Source of the DNA: CAYLXX01 sp964484325
Lineage (GTDB): Bacteria > Patescibacteriota > Microgenomatia > UBA1406 > GWC2-37-13
Assembly: GCA_964484325.1 (NCBI GenBank)
Contig: CAZAEE010000009.1
Coordinates: forward strand, 1 to 44,974
Length of the DNA: 44,974 nucleotides
Reading direction: 5' to 3'
In this document: piece after piece, positions 8,748 through 17,454 of the stretch
Numbering within the stretch: the stretch's first letter is position 1
How the letters are laid out: each line of letters starts with the position of its first letter
The notes under the pieces: generated by a model
What the model was told of the DNA's origin: nothing
Seen by the model: only the letters and a program-made list of their open reading frames with translations
Databases searched by the model: none
Translations under genes and position numbers: made by a program

Positions 8748-9958
8748 GCAATTATGTGAAGATAGGGTATCGGAACGATAAAGGTACCACCCTGCGTATG
8801 ATATTTTTTGACATTTTCCTTAATCTCCTCAAGAAAGTTCCAGGCCAAAATGAGCGCGTAGACTGGTTTTTTTTGGATAAGTGTTTTATCAGAGTAAATT
8901 GGGATTCCAGATGGAGTATAACGACCGATTTTTAACGTTGACTTTTCGGTAATAAAATCAATGGTTTCGTTTCCTATTCCACAATAATTCAATAAAGTAA
9001 TACCCTTTGCAGAAGCCCCGACTCCTGCAATGGTGAGATTTTTTTCTTTTAACCGATGTACTGTCAATTTAAGTAAATCTCTTTGTTTGTAAACAGCTTT
9101 AGCGAAACTCTGAAGCAATTTTTTCTGATTACGAAAGTATGATTTTTCAGCTAATAGGAGTTTTTGTAACCTTATCGAAGGTAGTAATTCGGGTGAATTT
9201 TGGATAAACAGACGAATTGATCCACCATGAATTGGGATCAACTGAGCATCCTGAAGGCTCATATTAAACTTCTTAAGAAATAATATAAGCGGCTTGATCA
9301 TAACGTAATCAATTTGCTGGTGGTAAATAATATGGTTAATATTTTTCAGCATGTTGAAAAAATAAGGTACTTCGATAACAAAGATTCCCTCTGGTTTCAG
9401 AAGAATTTTAACTGCATTCATAATAACTTGTAGATCATCGACATGATCAAATACATTGGTACAGGTGATAACTGTTGCTTGACCATAGCGGTCGACAATT
9501 TTTTTGGCGACACGGGGAGTGGCATAATCGGCAACAGTGAGAATACCGTTCTTCTTGGCAATCGTGGCCAGACGAGGGGCAGGGTCGACTCCCATTGCTC
9601 TAATTCCAAATTTTTTAAAGAATGAAAGTAACAAGCCGGTGTTACTTCCGATATCGACCACCAGATCACTTGAGCCTAGATATTTTTTTGATAATAATTT
9701 CGCCAAGGACTGCCAATGTTGTTTGCCTGATAATGTTACTGAATAATCGTAAAAATAATTTTTTTTATAAATTTGGTCTTTTTGTATCTTATGTGTAAGT
9801 TGAACATGACCACATGAATTACAATAAGCAAGTCCAAGCGGGTATGTTAGAATCGGTTTTAATCGTTCTTTTTTGGACCTGAACTCTTCAGGGAGAGCGA
9901 CTCGACCAAGATCAAGAAACTGAATTGTATCTGAAGCACATAATCTACATTTTTTCAT
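8744..9958 (-). CDS. NDP-sugar C-methyltransferase-type protein
   Basis: About 404 aa. Three parts fit the TylC3/EvaC-type sugar C-methyltransferases: an N-terminal zinc site (CRLC near residue 4 and CNSC near 45), a central SAM domain with VVDIGSNTGLLLSFF and a following VDPAP, and a C-terminal Methyltransf_14-like domain with AGVGASAKGITLLNY. Such enzymes methylate a ring carbon of a 4-keto-6-deoxy sugar nucleotide, which fits the neighbouring PLP enzyme. I chose the ATG at 9958, not the one at 9997, because the zinc motif follows it directly and it overlaps the upstream stop by 14 bases; the 13-codon extension has no family match that I know. Confidence 0.8.
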   Translation of the reverse strand: MKKCRLCASDTIQFLDLGRVALPEEFRSKKERLKPILTYPLGLAYCNSCGHVQLTHKIQKDQIYKKNYFYDYSVTLSGKQHWQSLAKLLSKKYLGSSDLVVDIGSNTGLLLSFFKKFGIRAMGVDPAPRLATIAKKNGILTVADYATPRVAKKIVDRYGQATVITCTNVFDHVDDLQVIMNAVKILLKPEGIFVIEVPYFFNMLKNINHIIYHQQIDYVMIKPLILFLKKFNMSLQDAQLIPIHGGSIRLFIQNSPELLPSIRLQKLLLAEKSYFRNQKKLLQSFAKAVYKQRDLLKLTVHRLKEKNLTIAGVGASAKGITLLNYCGIGNETIDFITEKSTLKIGRYTPSGIPIYSDKTLIQKKPVYALILAWNFLEEIKENVKKYHTQGGTFIVPIPYLHIIA

Positions 9959-11069
9959 AAAATTTTTCGACCTCACGGCAAATATACTGAATTTCATGAG
10001 ACTGAAGTGTCATTCCCGATGGGAGATATAAGCCACGTTCGGATATATCATATGCAACAGGATAGTTTCTCTGATCAATAACTCCCAGTTTCCTCAGAAC
10101 AGGTTGTTTATGCATCGGTATAAAAAAATCACGGGTCTCAATACCTTTTTCTTCAAGTTTTTTTCTGAGAAGATGTTGTTGTGTTTTACTTTGAGTTAGA
10201 ATACCGAACATCCAGTAAATATTCTTTGCCCAAGCCATTTCCACTGGTAACGTCAGCTGCGGAATGTGATTAAGGTACTTCAAGTACAGCTTGGCAATGG
10301 TTCTTTTTAGAGTAATATATTTTTTTATTTCTTCAAGTTGGGCTAATCCCAAAGCTGCTTGTAGATTACTGAATCTATAATTATAGCCAAGCTCAATATG
10401 AGAAAATCGTAAAATGGGGGAGTGGGCCATATCTTTCAAAAGTTGAATTTTTTTATAAACTTCCGGTCGGTTGGTTACAATCATACCACCCTCACCGGTG
10501 GTAATGATTTTATTCGCATAAAAACTGAAACAGGCGATATCACCAAATGTGCCAACAGGTTGATTGTGATATTGAGCACCCAATGCTTCAGCTGCGTCTT
10601 CTATAACAAGAAGATGATTCTTTTTGGCAATTTTGATAAGCCGATCCATATCGACTGGATGACCATAAATATGAACAGCAATGATTGCTTTGGTTTTCTT
10701 AGTTATTCTTGACTCTATTTGATCTATATTCATATTCCAAGTATCTTTCTTACAGTCGACAAAAACAGGTTTTGCGCCTACATAAAGAATTGCAAAAACA
10801 GGCGCAATCATCGTGAAAGTTGAAATAATAACTTCATCATCCTTTGTTATACCTAGACTAGCCAGTGCCAAATGAAGAGCGCTGGTGCCGCTTGTGGTTG
10901 ATGCAGCAAACTTCATGTTTAGATAGTGAGCGAATTTTTTCTCAAAAGAGGTAATGAATGTTCCCTGAGATGATACCCAGCCGGTTTTCAGACAACTATT
11001 TATGTAGGTGAATGCTTTTTTAGGAATAATAGGTTCGCAAACGGGGATTCTGGCAGGTTTTCCATTCAT
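9945..11069 (-). CDS. DegT/DnrJ/EryC1 sugar aminotransferase (perosamine-synthase-like)
   Basis: 374 aa. The order of motifs is that of PLP-dependent 4-keto-sugar aminotransferases: TTSGTSALHLAL (phosphate loop, near residue 58), VIEDAAEALGA (Asp contacting the PLP ring), and FSFYANKIITTGEGG, where K187 is the Schiff-base lysine. Overall it most resembles GDP-perosamine synthases, which aminate GDP-4-keto-6-deoxymannose using glutamate; the exact substrate is inferred. Its ATG overlaps the stop of the upstream GT-C gene (ATGA) and its 3' end overlaps the C-methyltransferase, so the three are translationally coupled. Confidence 0.85.
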   Translation of the reverse strand: MNGKPARIPVCEPIIPKKAFTYINSCLKTGWVSSQGTFITSFEKKFAHYLNMKFAASTTSGTSALHLALASLGITKDDEVIISTFTMIAPVFAILYVGAKPVFVDCKKDTWNMNIDQIESRITKKTKAIIAVHIYGHPVDMDRLIKIAKKNHLLVIEDAAEALGAQYHNQPVGTFGDIACFSFYANKIITTGEGGMIVTNRPEVYKKIQLLKDMAHSPILRFSHIELGYNYRFSNLQAALGLAQLEEIKKYITLKRTIAKLYLKYLNHIPQLTLPVEMAWAKNIYWMFGILTQSKTQQHLLRKKLEEKGIETRDFFIPMHKQPVLRKLGVIDQRNYPVAYDISERGLYLPSGMTLQSHEIQYICREVEKFYEKM

Positions 11070-12997
11070 AACGTTGCTATTAATTCTACCAGCTTTTTTT
11101 TCGCATCTTGATCAACCGTATTCTTTAATCCAGCCTCCCAAAGTTTCTTGACTTTTTGGGGGTCGTCATTTCTTTGTAGCATAAGTTGACCGAGACGTAT
11201 GTAGATTAAACCTCGATCAGGTGCAAGTGAGTAGGCCTTCAGATAGAGATCAACTGCCTCGTTCAGTTGACCGTACTTAACTGCCAGTTCAGCCAGATTC
11301 ATGTAGGGAGATTCGAACGTGGGATCAAGCGTTGTGGCTTTACCAAACTCTACTTGTGCATCATCAAAGTCACCCTTTTTCAGATCAAGGTAGCCAATAG
11401 CATTTCTACTCTTGGCAGAATCAACCACGTCAATCATACGTTGATATTCAGCTAATGCCTTTTCATCCATACCGGGTCTGACTGGGTTTCTTTCGTATGG
11501 AGTCACCGCTGCTGCAGCATATTTTTCGATAATGTCGCTATTTTTACCATCTCTTCTGACAAATATTTCCGAGTGGTCATCCCAGAAAACGAGACTCCAA
11601 TCAGGATTGTTTGATAAGATGTTGCCAACTTTTCTCATGACGGTGTTTTTTTCTGTTCTCATGACAACAAATGAGATATTATATTTATTCCAGAGAGAAT
11701 CGAGGTAAGTTTTATAGTCTTTATCCGGTAATCTTTTTAACGTTGTCATCTCCATTAGATCAGGAATCTCACAGCAAAGGTAAAGATCAGTCCGGCCATC
11801 GATAAAAACTTTCTGATCTGGATACAAGTTATACAGAAGGTAACCACCGTAACCGTATTCATTAAACATATTTCCTTTAAGATTCTCCTTGATAAACTCC
11901 GTTGCATGGACTGGATAATATAGTCTTTCACCATATGCAAACGATCGCTTCTCACTAATAAACCAGATATGAACTACTACAACTAACGCAATAACAATTA
12001 TCATCAGTTTTCTGAAAGGAATCTGAGAAAAAATCCATCCGATGATAAGTACTGCAGAAATATAGGCTAAAAACACGTTTCTGTTTGCCAAGTAGGCTAG
12101 AATAAAAAAAGGTAAAAGCGGTAAGACCCAAAGAGTATGTTTCCAAACTTTTTTATTGATAACAACAATAAAAAAAACGACGATTATTATCAATATGCTT
12201 ACTGAGTAAAACCAGAAGCCGAAGGGATCAGCTGAAAGAGGCACCCACTCTGAAATAAAGTGACTAATGAGATTTCTTTTAAGAAAAAAATCAACAAGAA
12301 GTCTATACTGCAAAATTCCAAGTGGTGGTAGAACTGTGAGAAAAGTAGTCGCCACTGTATATATTCCCAAAACTTTAGCCATATGAATCCATTTCTGTTC
12401 TTTGAGAATAAAATAATTTAAAAGACATACTACTGTATATCCTCCAAACAAAGCGACATCCAAAAAAATTGATCCATGCAGATTTGCCCAGGCAAGAGTT
12501 ATGAGTAAAGTGATAAAAAGAAGGTTTTTTCGTTCGAAATAATATAAAAGAATAAAAAAAAGATTTGTTAATAAAAAAGTGTAAGCGAAAATATGAGGGC
12601 GGGCTGTAAAAAACTCAAAAACTGAGGCGGTAAAAATGAAACAGACAAGAAATGAATAGAGTATGTGAAGTTTGAAAAAGCGCCGCAACATAAGATAAAT
12701 CACCACATTCATCAACGTCACGAAGAAAGCGATTAAAAACTTGATTGATTCAAAGCCAAACAAACTTTTCCAAAGATAGAGAGTCACCTGAAAAAGCCAT
12801 TCATAGGGAAACCATTCTCGCCCCTGGGTAACGTAGGAAAAAACATCGTAATGGATAATGCCTTTTTGCAGGATAAGTTCGCCAGATTTTAAGTGAAACC
12901 AAATATCAAAATCTCGAAGAGGAATGATAACAACTGCAAAGATACCAATAAAAAATAGAATTTCAAATAGCAGGTGGTATTTTTTAATGAAATTCAT
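11066..12997 (-). CDS. GT-C-like membrane protein with C-terminal TPR repeats
   Basis: 643 aa. After a first TM segment, the loop RDFDIWFHLKSGELIL and the later WFPYEWLFQ fit a conserved family of polytopic proteins whose DxWxH loop resembles the catalytic loop of GT-C transferases. About ten membrane segments reach residue 350. A soluble region follows, then about three TPR-like repeats near residues 540-640 (AIGYLDLKKGDFDDA, NLAELAVKYGQLNEAV, RLGQLMLQRND). I infer a surface-facing or scaffold glycosyltransferase. The ATG lies 6 bases after a perfect TATAAT with no ribosome-binding site. The GT-C plus TPR layout recurs in the protein at 39802. Confidence 0.65.
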   Translation of the reverse strand: MNFIKKYHLLFEILFFIGIFAVVIIPLRDFDIWFHLKSGELILQKGIIHYDVFSYVTQGREWFPYEWLFQVTLYLWKSLFGFESIKFLIAFFVTLMNVVIYLMLRRFFKLHILYSFLVCFIFTASVFEFFTARPHIFAYTFLLTNLFFILLYYFERKNLLFITLLITLAWANLHGSIFLDVALFGGYTVVCLLNYFILKEQKWIHMAKVLGIYTVATTFLTVLPPLGILQYRLLVDFFLKRNLISHFISEWVPLSADPFGFWFYSVSILIIIVVFFIVVINKKVWKHTLWVLPLLPFFILAYLANRNVFLAYISAVLIIGWIFSQIPFRKLMIIVIALVVVVHIWFISEKRSFAYGERLYYPVHATEFIKENLKGNMFNEYGYGGYLLYNLYPDQKVFIDGRTDLYLCCEIPDLMEMTTLKRLPDKDYKTYLDSLWNKYNISFVVMRTEKNTVMRKVGNILSNNPDWSLVFWDDHSEIFVRRDGKNSDIIEKYAAAAVTPYERNPVRPGMDEKALAEYQRMIDVVDSAKSRNAIGYLDLKKGDFDDAQVEFGKATTLDPTFESPYMNLAELAVKYGQLNEAVDLYLKAYSLAPDRGLIYIRLGQLMLQRNDDPQKVKKLWEAGLKNTVDQDAKKKLVELIATL

Positions 12998-13003
12998 AAT
13001 GTT

Positions 13004-13009
13004 ATTATA
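13004..13009 (-). promoter_or_regulatory. -10 element TATAAT for the 12997 operon
   Basis: On the minus strand TATAAT ends 6 bases before the ATG at 12997. No convincing -35. Transcription would begin at about the start codon. On the plus strand the same short region carries TATACT (13006-13011) and TATAGT (13015-13020), which could serve the divergent gene. Confidence 0.5.
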
Positions 13010-13033
13010 CTAAGTATAGTTTTCTATTCTGTC

Positions 13034-15031
13034 GTGAAAAAACTCTATATTCAGACATCGAGCATCATGATTTTTTTGACGAGCGGGCTGATACTTTTTC
13101 TTGAATTAGCTCTGATTCGGTATCTTCCGGCTGAGATACTTTACTTTGGTTTTTTTACCAACTTTGTTCTTTTGGCTTGTTTTTTTGGTATAGGTGTCGG
13201 ATTTATCCTGAGTCGAGTAAAACATGATTTCTTGAAATATTTTCCAGTTCTTCTTCTTATGACGCTCCTATTGACGAAGCTATTTCAATCAGGGCTTAAT
13301 ATTGTAAACAATGAAGTTATCTTCTTTAGAAGCGATAAAGATGTACAAGAGGTTATTTTACCTATTTATCTGGTTTTGCCCATTCTTTACATCACGGTCG
13401 CCGCCCTTTTTTCCAGTTTAGCCCATTATTTATCAAAGTTCTTTGCATCATCAGAAAAACCCCTTCAAGCATATATTTACGATATTTTAGGTTCTGTTTT
13501 CGGTATTTTGTTTTTTTATTTGATCTCGTTTTTAGGATTACCACCGATAGTATGGTTTGGAGCCTGCTCGGCGATTTTTTTACTTATTGCCAGAAAATCA
13601 AAAATCCTCCTTATTTTTTATGTGGTTATTTTATTAGTCACACTAATTTTTGGAATTAATCAAGAAAAAGGCCAGGTTTTTTGGTCACCCTATCAGAAAA
13701 TAAGCTTGTTTTACAACGAAGATACTCAGTTTGGTAATATTATGACAAACAATATTCATCATCAGTATTTCTCTCATCTGAAAGATGCTCCAGAATATGC
13801 TCTTATTTATTCTTTGATACGGTCAATTACTCCTCTTAATCAGGTACTTATTATTGGCTCAGGATCGGGTCAAGATGTAAATGCTGCTTTAAAAACTGGA
13901 GCCCGATCGATAGACGCTGTTGAAATCGATCCTAAAATTTTAGAGATAGGCAGACAATATCATCCTGAAGCTCCTTATGACGACCCAAAGGTCCATGTAA
14001 CTAATAATGACGGTAGAAACATTCTCCATACTACTGATAAAAAATACGACGTAATCGTTTTTGCTCTGACTGATTCACTCATACTTTTGAACTCTTATTC
14101 AAGCCAGATAAGACTGGAAAGTTATTTATTTACAACAGACGCCTTTCGAGAAGCCAAAAGTCATCTGAAACCGGGAGGAATTTTTGTGATGTATAACGAC
14201 TATCGTACTGACTGGCTTATAAGTCGGTTAAGAACTATGCTCACAGTTACTTTTGGAACTGTTCCGAAAGAGTTTAGTTTTGGTTCTACAAGTAAAGTCT
14301 TCGTCGATTCTCCAGATTGGATAAATCGAAAAAAGACTCTCTCAGAAGCTAAAATTGCGCACCTGCCGTCAGATAATTGGCCATTTATTTATCTGAAAGA
14401 GCCGGGAATACCAGCAATTTACTTAAATGTATTTTTAATCATTTCAGTCCTTTCAGTTACTACAATTTCATTACTATTATTCTTAACTCGGAGTTTAAGA
14501 CGTCTAAATTTATCACGTTCGACAACTTTTTTCTTTTTAGGGGCGGCTTTTTCCTTGATCGAGACAAAAAGTATTGTTCAGTTGAATCTGTTATTCGGTT
14601 CAAGCTGGTTGGTAAATGGCATTTCATTTACATCAATCTTACTGACTGTATTATTCGCATCACTTCTGACGGTCAGATATAAAAAAATCAATATTTACCC
14701 GGTGATGCTCTGTTTATTTTTAAGTTTGCTTGTACAAACAATAATACCGGTGAAGTTATTGTTGGTGCCTAATATTTATATAAAGTTATTGGTAGTTTGT
14801 TTATTTTTTTACTTACCAATTTTTTTCGCTAATTTATTATTTGCTAAACTATTTCAACATTCACGCACAGCAGAACTTGATTTTGGAAGCAATATTTTGG
14901 GTTTTTTGTTAGGCGGAATGACGGAGTATGTAGGATTAATTTTTGGGTATTCGGCACTCACTTTTGGAGCACTATTATTTTATTTAGTCGCTTCACTATT
15001 CACCTTTGCTCGTCGCAATCAGAAGGAATAA
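13034..15031 (+). CDS. Membrane protein with spermidine-synthase-like SAM domain
   Basis: About 665 aa. An N-terminal block of roughly seven TM segments (to residue 215), a soluble Rossmann domain near residues 255-440, then a second membrane block. The soluble domain has VLIIGSGSGQDVNAAL and VEIDPKILE, as in polyamine aminopropyltransferases. However, where those enzymes have a catalytic D-S-S-D-P motif this protein reads ALTDS, so the first Asp is lost. I therefore call it a membrane-embedded member of the superfamily and do not claim spermidine synthesis. The start is uncertain: GTG 13034 gives a basic KK before the first TM; ATG 13068 is possible. GTG 12974 would run through the divergent promoter and start codon and is unlikely. 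Confidence 0.7.
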   Translation: MKKLYIQTSSIMIFLTSGLILFLELALIRYLPAEILYFGFFTNFVLLACFFGIGVGFILSRVKHDFLKYFPVLLLMTLLLTKLFQSGLNIVNNEVIFFRSDKDVQEVILPIYLVLPILYITVAALFSSLAHYLSKFFASSEKPLQAYIYDILGSVFGILFFYLISFLGLPPIVWFGACSAIFLLIARKSKILLIFYVVILLVTLIFGINQEKGQVFWSPYQKISLFYNEDTQFGNIMTNNIHHQYFSHLKDAPEYALIYSLIRSITPLNQVLIIGSGSGQDVNAALKTGARSIDAVEIDPKILEIGRQYHPEAPYDDPKVHVTNNDGRNILHTTDKKYDVIVFALTDSLILLNSYSSQIRLESYLFTTDAFREAKSHLKPGGIFVMYNDYRTDWLISRLRTMLTVTFGTVPKEFSFGSTSKVFVDSPDWINRKKTLSEAKIAHLPSDNWPFIYLKEPGIPAIYLNVFLIISVLSVTTISLLLFLTRSLRRLNLSRSTTFFFLGAAFSLIETKSIVQLNLLFGSSWLVNGISFTSILLTVLFASLLTVRYKKINIYPVMLCLFLSLLVQTIIPVKLLLVPNIYIKLLVVCLFFYLPIFFANLLFAKLFQHSRTAELDFGSNILGFLLGGMTEYVGLIFGYSALTFGALLFYLVASLFTFARRNQKE

Positions 15032-15038
15032 ATTGGAC

Positions 15039-15066
15039 TTGACTACTATCGTAAATCTTTTATCAT
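15039..15066 (+). promoter_or_regulatory. Promoter TTGACT-16-TATCAT for the 15074 gene
   Basis: TTGACT at 15039-15044, a 16-base spacer, TATCAT at 15061-15066, then 7 bases to ATG 15074. This is one of the two clearest -35/-10 pairs with a start codon at the predicted transcription start. Confidence 0.6.
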
Positions 15067-15073
15067 TAATACT

Positions 15074-15625
15074 ATGGATCAGCATTCATCTACACAAACT
15101 CAAATAGATGTGACGAAGGTATTTTTACTCCTTTTAGCTATTCTTCTAATTGGTGGATCAATGACAGTGGCTTTTTTTTACTATAATCAATACCAGAAAA
15201 CACAAGCTCTTCTTAAAGATCCGACAAAGGCCAATCAAGAACAAAACAAAGATTTGATAGGGAGAGTCGGGAAGTTGATTGATTTGCCTGCTGAGACGCC
15301 CACTGTGGCTACCGTTATTGATAAAACAAAACTAGCATCACAACCTTTTTTCCAGAGAGCTCAGAATCAGGATAGAGTATTGATTTTCACTCAAGCGAAA
15401 AAAGCCATTTTATATCGACCATCAAGCAATAAAATTATTGAAGTAGCACCAATCACCATAGGCAATAATAATCAGGACAATTCAAATACTACCAAGCAAG
15501 AACAAGTAGCAGGTGCAAGTACAACAAATGTCACTCCAACTGGTACAGGTACGTTTAATCCCATTCCTACACCAACATTTAGACTTTTACCTACATCAAC
15601 ACCTAGACCTTCAGGTGGACCTTGA
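15074..15625 (+). CDS. Single-pass membrane protein with Pro/Thr-rich tail
   Basis: 183 aa, function not recognised. Residues 1-15 are hydrophilic, 16-38 form one hydrophobic segment (VFLLLLAILLIGGSMTV), followed by a short linker and a small domain (about 60-130; VLIFTQAKKAILYRPSSNKII) that looks compact and beta-rich. The tail is rich in Asn, Pro and Thr (PTPTFRLLPTSTPRPSGGP), like that of the fibre protein at the window start. The topology is probably N-in with the domain outside. It has its own promoter just after the membrane protein at 13034 and ends 5 bases from the convergent NDK gene. Confidence 0.6.
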   Translation: MDQHSSTQTQIDVTKVFLLLLAILLIGGSMTVAFFYYNQYQKTQALLKDPTKANQEQNKDLIGRVGKLIDLPAETPTVATVIDKTKLASQPFFQRAQNQDRVLIFTQAKKAILYRPSSNKIIEVAPITIGNNNQDNSNTTKQEQVAGASTTNVTPTGTGTFNPIPTPTFRLLPTSTPRPSGGP

Positions 15626-15630
15626 GAAAG

Positions 15631-16224
15631 TTACTTTTGAAGGCCAAACATAATTTCTTCATCAGCTCTCTTTTGGTCAAACAGTTCTTCTTTCGTAAAC
15701 CAGACGTTTACTTCCTTTATCCCATCTTCTACAGTGTCTGATGCATGAATAATGTTACGAAGTGGTCGTGCATTTGAGTTAGCTAAGTCGATACTATCAT
15801 GAGAAAAGTCACCTCTTATAGTACCTGGAGCAGCTGCCGCAGGAATCGTGTTTCCGCTTAACTTTCTGACGATTTCAATACATTCATATCCTTCAAGAAC
15901 CATAATAAGAACTGGGGATTCTTGCAAAAAATCAACCAACCAGCTTTTGACCATATGGCCTATCTCAATAGCATTTTCCGTACCTAGAAGTTTTTTTGTA
16001 TCTAGCCCCTTTTTCGCATAATTTGTCAATGTTCTTTCACCGACTTTGCGAAACCACTCATCAGAGTCTGGATAATGGGCGATAATTTTTTCTTTATCAG
16101 CCCAGATAAATTTAAGACCTATAATTGTTAAACCAACTTGTTCAAACTTTTTAATTATTTTACCCATCAGTCCTCGCTGAACACCGTCGGGTTTCACAAT
16201 AATTAAGGCTTGTTGTTTTTTCAT
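15631..16224 (-). CDS. ndk: Nucleoside diphosphate kinase with long insertion
   Basis: 197 aa against about 140-150 for ordinary NDKs. The N-terminus (ALIIVKPDGVQRGLMG) and the end (PGTIRGDF, then RNIIHASD with catalytic H160) match the family, which transfers the gamma-phosphate of ATP to NDPs through phosphohistidine. The extra length lies between residues about 50 and 100 (YPDSDEWFRKVGERTL to GHMVKSWL). All active-site residues I can check are kept. It is the last gene of an operon with a second NDK (3-base gap) and a thymidylate kinase, so nucleotide supply is the likely job. Confidence 0.85.
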   Translation of the reverse strand: MKKQQALIIVKPDGVQRGLMGKIIKKFEQVGLTIIGLKFIWADKEKIIAHYPDSDEWFRKVGERTLTNYAKKGLDTKKLLGTENAIEIGHMVKSWLVDFLQESPVLIMVLEGYECIEIVRKLSGNTIPAAAAPGTIRGDFSHDSIDLANSNARPLRNIIHASDTVEDGIKEVNVWFTKEELFDQKRADEEIMFGLQK

Positions 16225-16227
16225 AAA

Positions 16228-16827
16228 TTATTTCTCCAAATATAGCTCATCGGTTTCCCGCTTATACGTTTTAAAGTCAGTCGTGTTAAACCAGTACCTC
16301 ATTTCGCGCTCAGATTCAGCAGGAGAACCTGAGGCATGAATAAAGGTCATCACTACTCGATCAAGATCAGCCGACCAAGGAGAGGAATCGAGTGAATACC
16401 TTGCGTGAATTGTTCCAGGTTCAGCCAGATAGGGGATTGTGTGACCTCTGAGCTTACGGGCGATATCCACAGCATGAGGTGCTTCCCAGACAGAGACGAT
16501 AATTGGTCCTTTTTGCCAGTAATTGATCAATCGATTATAAACAAACTGTCCAAGTTTCAAAGAGTCATTTGTGCCCATTTTTTCTTTAACATCCAGACCA
16601 CTTTGTTTAAAACTTGACAGTGTTTTTTCTCCCATTTCTTTGACCCACGCTTCAGTTCCAGGATAGTGCTTTTTGATAACTTCTTGAGATGGTTGGACCA
16701 TTTTGGCAGCAAGGAGCTTAAGTCCAACCTGTTCAAACTGCTCGAAAATTTCACCAACTAAAGCACGCTTCAGTGCATCTGGCTTGAGAATAATAACAGT
16801 TTTTTCGATGTTAGGATTTTTTTTCAT
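16228..16827 (-). CDS. Divergent NDK paralogue
   Basis: 199 aa, co-linear with the next gene and sharing its insertion (HYPGTEAWVKEMGEKTL to GQFVYNRL). The N-terminal KPDALKRALVG, the PGTIHARYS segment and the catalytic histidine (H164) are present, but the histidine sits in TFIHASG where active NDKs have N-x-x-H-G-S-D: the Asn is Thr and the Asp is Gly. It may be a weaker kinase, one of changed specificity, or a partner of the intact copy. It overlaps the thymidylate kinase gene by 17 bases. The tandem pair probably arose by duplication. Confidence 0.75.
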   Translation of the reverse strand: MKKNPNIEKTVIILKPDALKRALVGEIFEQFEQVGLKLLAAKMVQPSQEVIKKHYPGTEAWVKEMGEKTLSSFKQSGLDVKEKMGTNDSLKLGQFVYNRLINYWQKGPIIVSVWEAPHAVDIARKLRGHTIPYLAEPGTIHARYSLDSSPWSADLDRVVMTFIHASGSPAESEREMRYWFNTTDFKTYKRETDELYLEK

Positions 16828-17404
16828 ATTCTTTCACGATCGTAATTATATCTGCATGGACCAGTTCTATAGCTTGTTCACCATTTATTTTTTTCCACGG
16901 TACCCAAACAGATCGTTTCATCAGATCTTGATATTTGTCATACGTTTTTTTTATAAAGTCCGTATCCGTTTCTCGAAAATTGAGCTCTTTATTCTCGCCG
17001 TGCTTCCAACGCATGGCTGTATCTGGTGAAACATCGAGAAAAATAACAAGATCAGGTACAATTATCTCAAAGTCACGGGCAAAACGCAAAGCAACTTCTT
17101 CACTAATGCCTTCAAGAGTTTGATAACAGAGTGTGGTCGTAAAATATCTGTCTGCAACTAGAACACCATCGGTTGATTTTTTTTCAATTTCAGGGGAGTC
17201 GAAAATAAACTGCATACTATAAAGAAGAAATTGTTCGCGTGGATTCAATTTCTTATTTTTATATAAAAACTCTTGAATCATTTTACCCACAGGGGTATCG
17301 TAATGGGGAAATTTCATATAAGATGAGCCCGGGAGATTTTTGGCTAACAGTTCAGCTTGAGTCTGACAACCGCCACCATCAACACTTTCGATAACAACAA
17401 ACAT
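16811..17404 (-). CDS. tmk: Thymidylate kinase-like protein with altered P-loop
   Basis: 197 aa, typical TMK length. It should phosphorylate dTMP to dTDP, which the NDKs downstream would take to dTTP. Family marks are FPHYDTPVGKMIQ, the DRY motif (LVADRYFTTTLCYQ) and VIFLDVSPDTAMRW. The Walker A loop reads VDGGGCQTQ: the lysine expected before the Ser/Thr of GxGKxT is Cys13. The codons are clear and the frame is intact, so this is not a frameshift. Either activity is retained in an unusual way or the protein has changed function. ATG follows TATACT by 7 bases. Confidence 0.75.
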   Translation of the reverse strand: MFVVIESVDGGGCQTQAELLAKNLPGSSYMKFPHYDTPVGKMIQEFLYKNKKLNPREQFLLYSMQFIFDSPEIEKKSTDGVLVADRYFTTTLCYQTLEGISEEVALRFARDFEIIVPDLVIFLDVSPDTAMRWKHGENKELNFRETDTDFIKKTYDKYQDLMKRSVWVPWKKINGEQAIELVHADIITIVKEYEKKS

Positions 17405-17411
17405 GAGAGTA

Positions 17412-17417
17412 AGTATA
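17412..17417 (-). promoter_or_regulatory. -10 element TATACT for the tmk operon
   Basis: Minus-strand TATACT, 7 bases before the ATG at 17404; no clear -35. It lies back to back with the tRNA-Arg promoter, only 14 bases from that -10. Confidence 0.45.
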
Positions 17418-17431
17418 GCAGCTTTTTGTCC

Positions 17432-17440
17432 TGATATAAT
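17432..17440 (+). promoter_or_regulatory. Extended -10 (TGATATAAT) for tRNA-Arg(CCU)
   Basis: TG-A-TATAAT is an extended -10, 14 bases before the tRNA. The same ten bases, CTGATATAAT, stand before tRNA-Leu at 23131-23140. Confidence 0.55.
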
Positions 17441-17454
17441 ATATCTATCTGATT

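Noticed and set aside
12974..13033. GTG start at 12974 for the spermidine-synthase-fold protein
   Set aside because: It would run through the start codon and -10 of the divergent gene; GTG 13034 is more plausible.
15608..15643. CCTTCA...TGAAGG inverted repeat between convergent genes as a two-way terminator
   Set aside because: Six pairs with a 24-base loop and no T-run; not convincing although its place is suggestive.
17360..17404. Frameshift explaining the odd P-loop of the thymidylate kinase
   Set aside because: The residues on both sides of Cys13 fit the family in one frame, so a simple indel cannot restore the lysine.
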